Part shown: positions 5,239 to 5,253 of the stretch, piece by piece
How the letters are laid out: each line of letters opens with the position of its first letter
How positions within the stretch are numbered: position 1 is the first letter of the stretch
Assembly: GCA_016838945.1 (NCBI GenBank)
Contig: JADLKP010000158.1
Location: forward strand, 1-5,253
DNA length: 5,253 nucleotides
Direction: 5' to 3'
DNA from: Methanobrevibacter sp.
GTDB lineage: Archaea > Methanobacteriota > Methanobacteria > Methanobacteriales > Methanobacteriaceae
The notes under the pieces: generated by a model
Told to the model about the DNA's origin: nothing
The model's database searches: none
Seen by the model: only the letters and a program-made list of their open reading frames with translations
Made by a program: the position numbers and the translations under genes

Positions 5239-5252
5239 ATTGATCGGTCAAT
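5239..5252. promoter_or_regulatory. Inverted repeat resembling a TetR-type operator
   Basis: ATTGA (5239-5243), TCGG, TCAAT (5248-5252) form a perfect 5-bp dyad with a 4-base centre. The minus strand reads TTGACCGATCAA, similar in style to operators of TetR/AcrR-family repressors. Any regulated gene would lie to the right, outside the window. The site is short and could be chance or a minor hairpin. Confidence 0.3.
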
Positions 5253-5253
5253 C

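Overview
The window is AT-rich and looks like a chromosomal accessory region of a Bacteroidota (probably Bacteroidales) genome. Four things point there: a textbook Bacteroidota sigma-factor promoter (TTG, 18-bp spacer, TATCTTTG) at 1521-1549; gene starts that follow A/T-rich leaders, mostly without Shine-Dalgarno sites; a secreted protein with a DUF4595-like repeat pattern; and a tRNA gene with no encoded CCA end. Family assignments are from sequence patterns only, because no database search was possible.

Layout. Bases 1-72 hold the last 23 codons of an unidentified gene. Its TAG stop overlaps a GTG that opens a 413-codon frame (72-1313). That frame encodes the second RecA-like domain and a long helical tail of a superfamily 2 helicase. 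The Walker A/DEAD half is absent, so this is probably a truncated or frameshifted gene. About 500 bp without a convincing gene follow. They contain the promoter and an unusually long, possibly structured leader of about 260 nt.

Bases 1813-4615 hold seven closely spaced genes on the plus strand. Six encode small proteins (80-124 aa) and the last encodes a 232-234 aa exported protein. The first is TerB-like. The second and fourth look like distant paralogues (both begin MGL[FL]xF and share a KIP[WY] motif) and they flank the third. The remaining small proteins are unrecognised. Gaps are 5-53 bp, no gene lies on the opposite strand, and a candidate terminator sits at 4660-4690. The set therefore looks like one operon, possibly with a second unit starting after 3208. 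Its function cannot be read from the sequence; a stress, envelope or conflict-type module is only a hypothesis based on the TerB-like member.

Bases 4616-5086 are non-coding. A tRNA-Phe(GAA) gene follows at 5087-5191. It is 105 nt long instead of about 73 because a 32-nt segment containing a 12-bp hairpin interrupts the D-arm. The acceptor and T stems also carry mismatches. A strong rho-independent terminator follows, and a TetR-operator-like inverted repeat lies at the right edge. The interrupted tRNA and the unrecognised small-protein operon are the two most interesting items.
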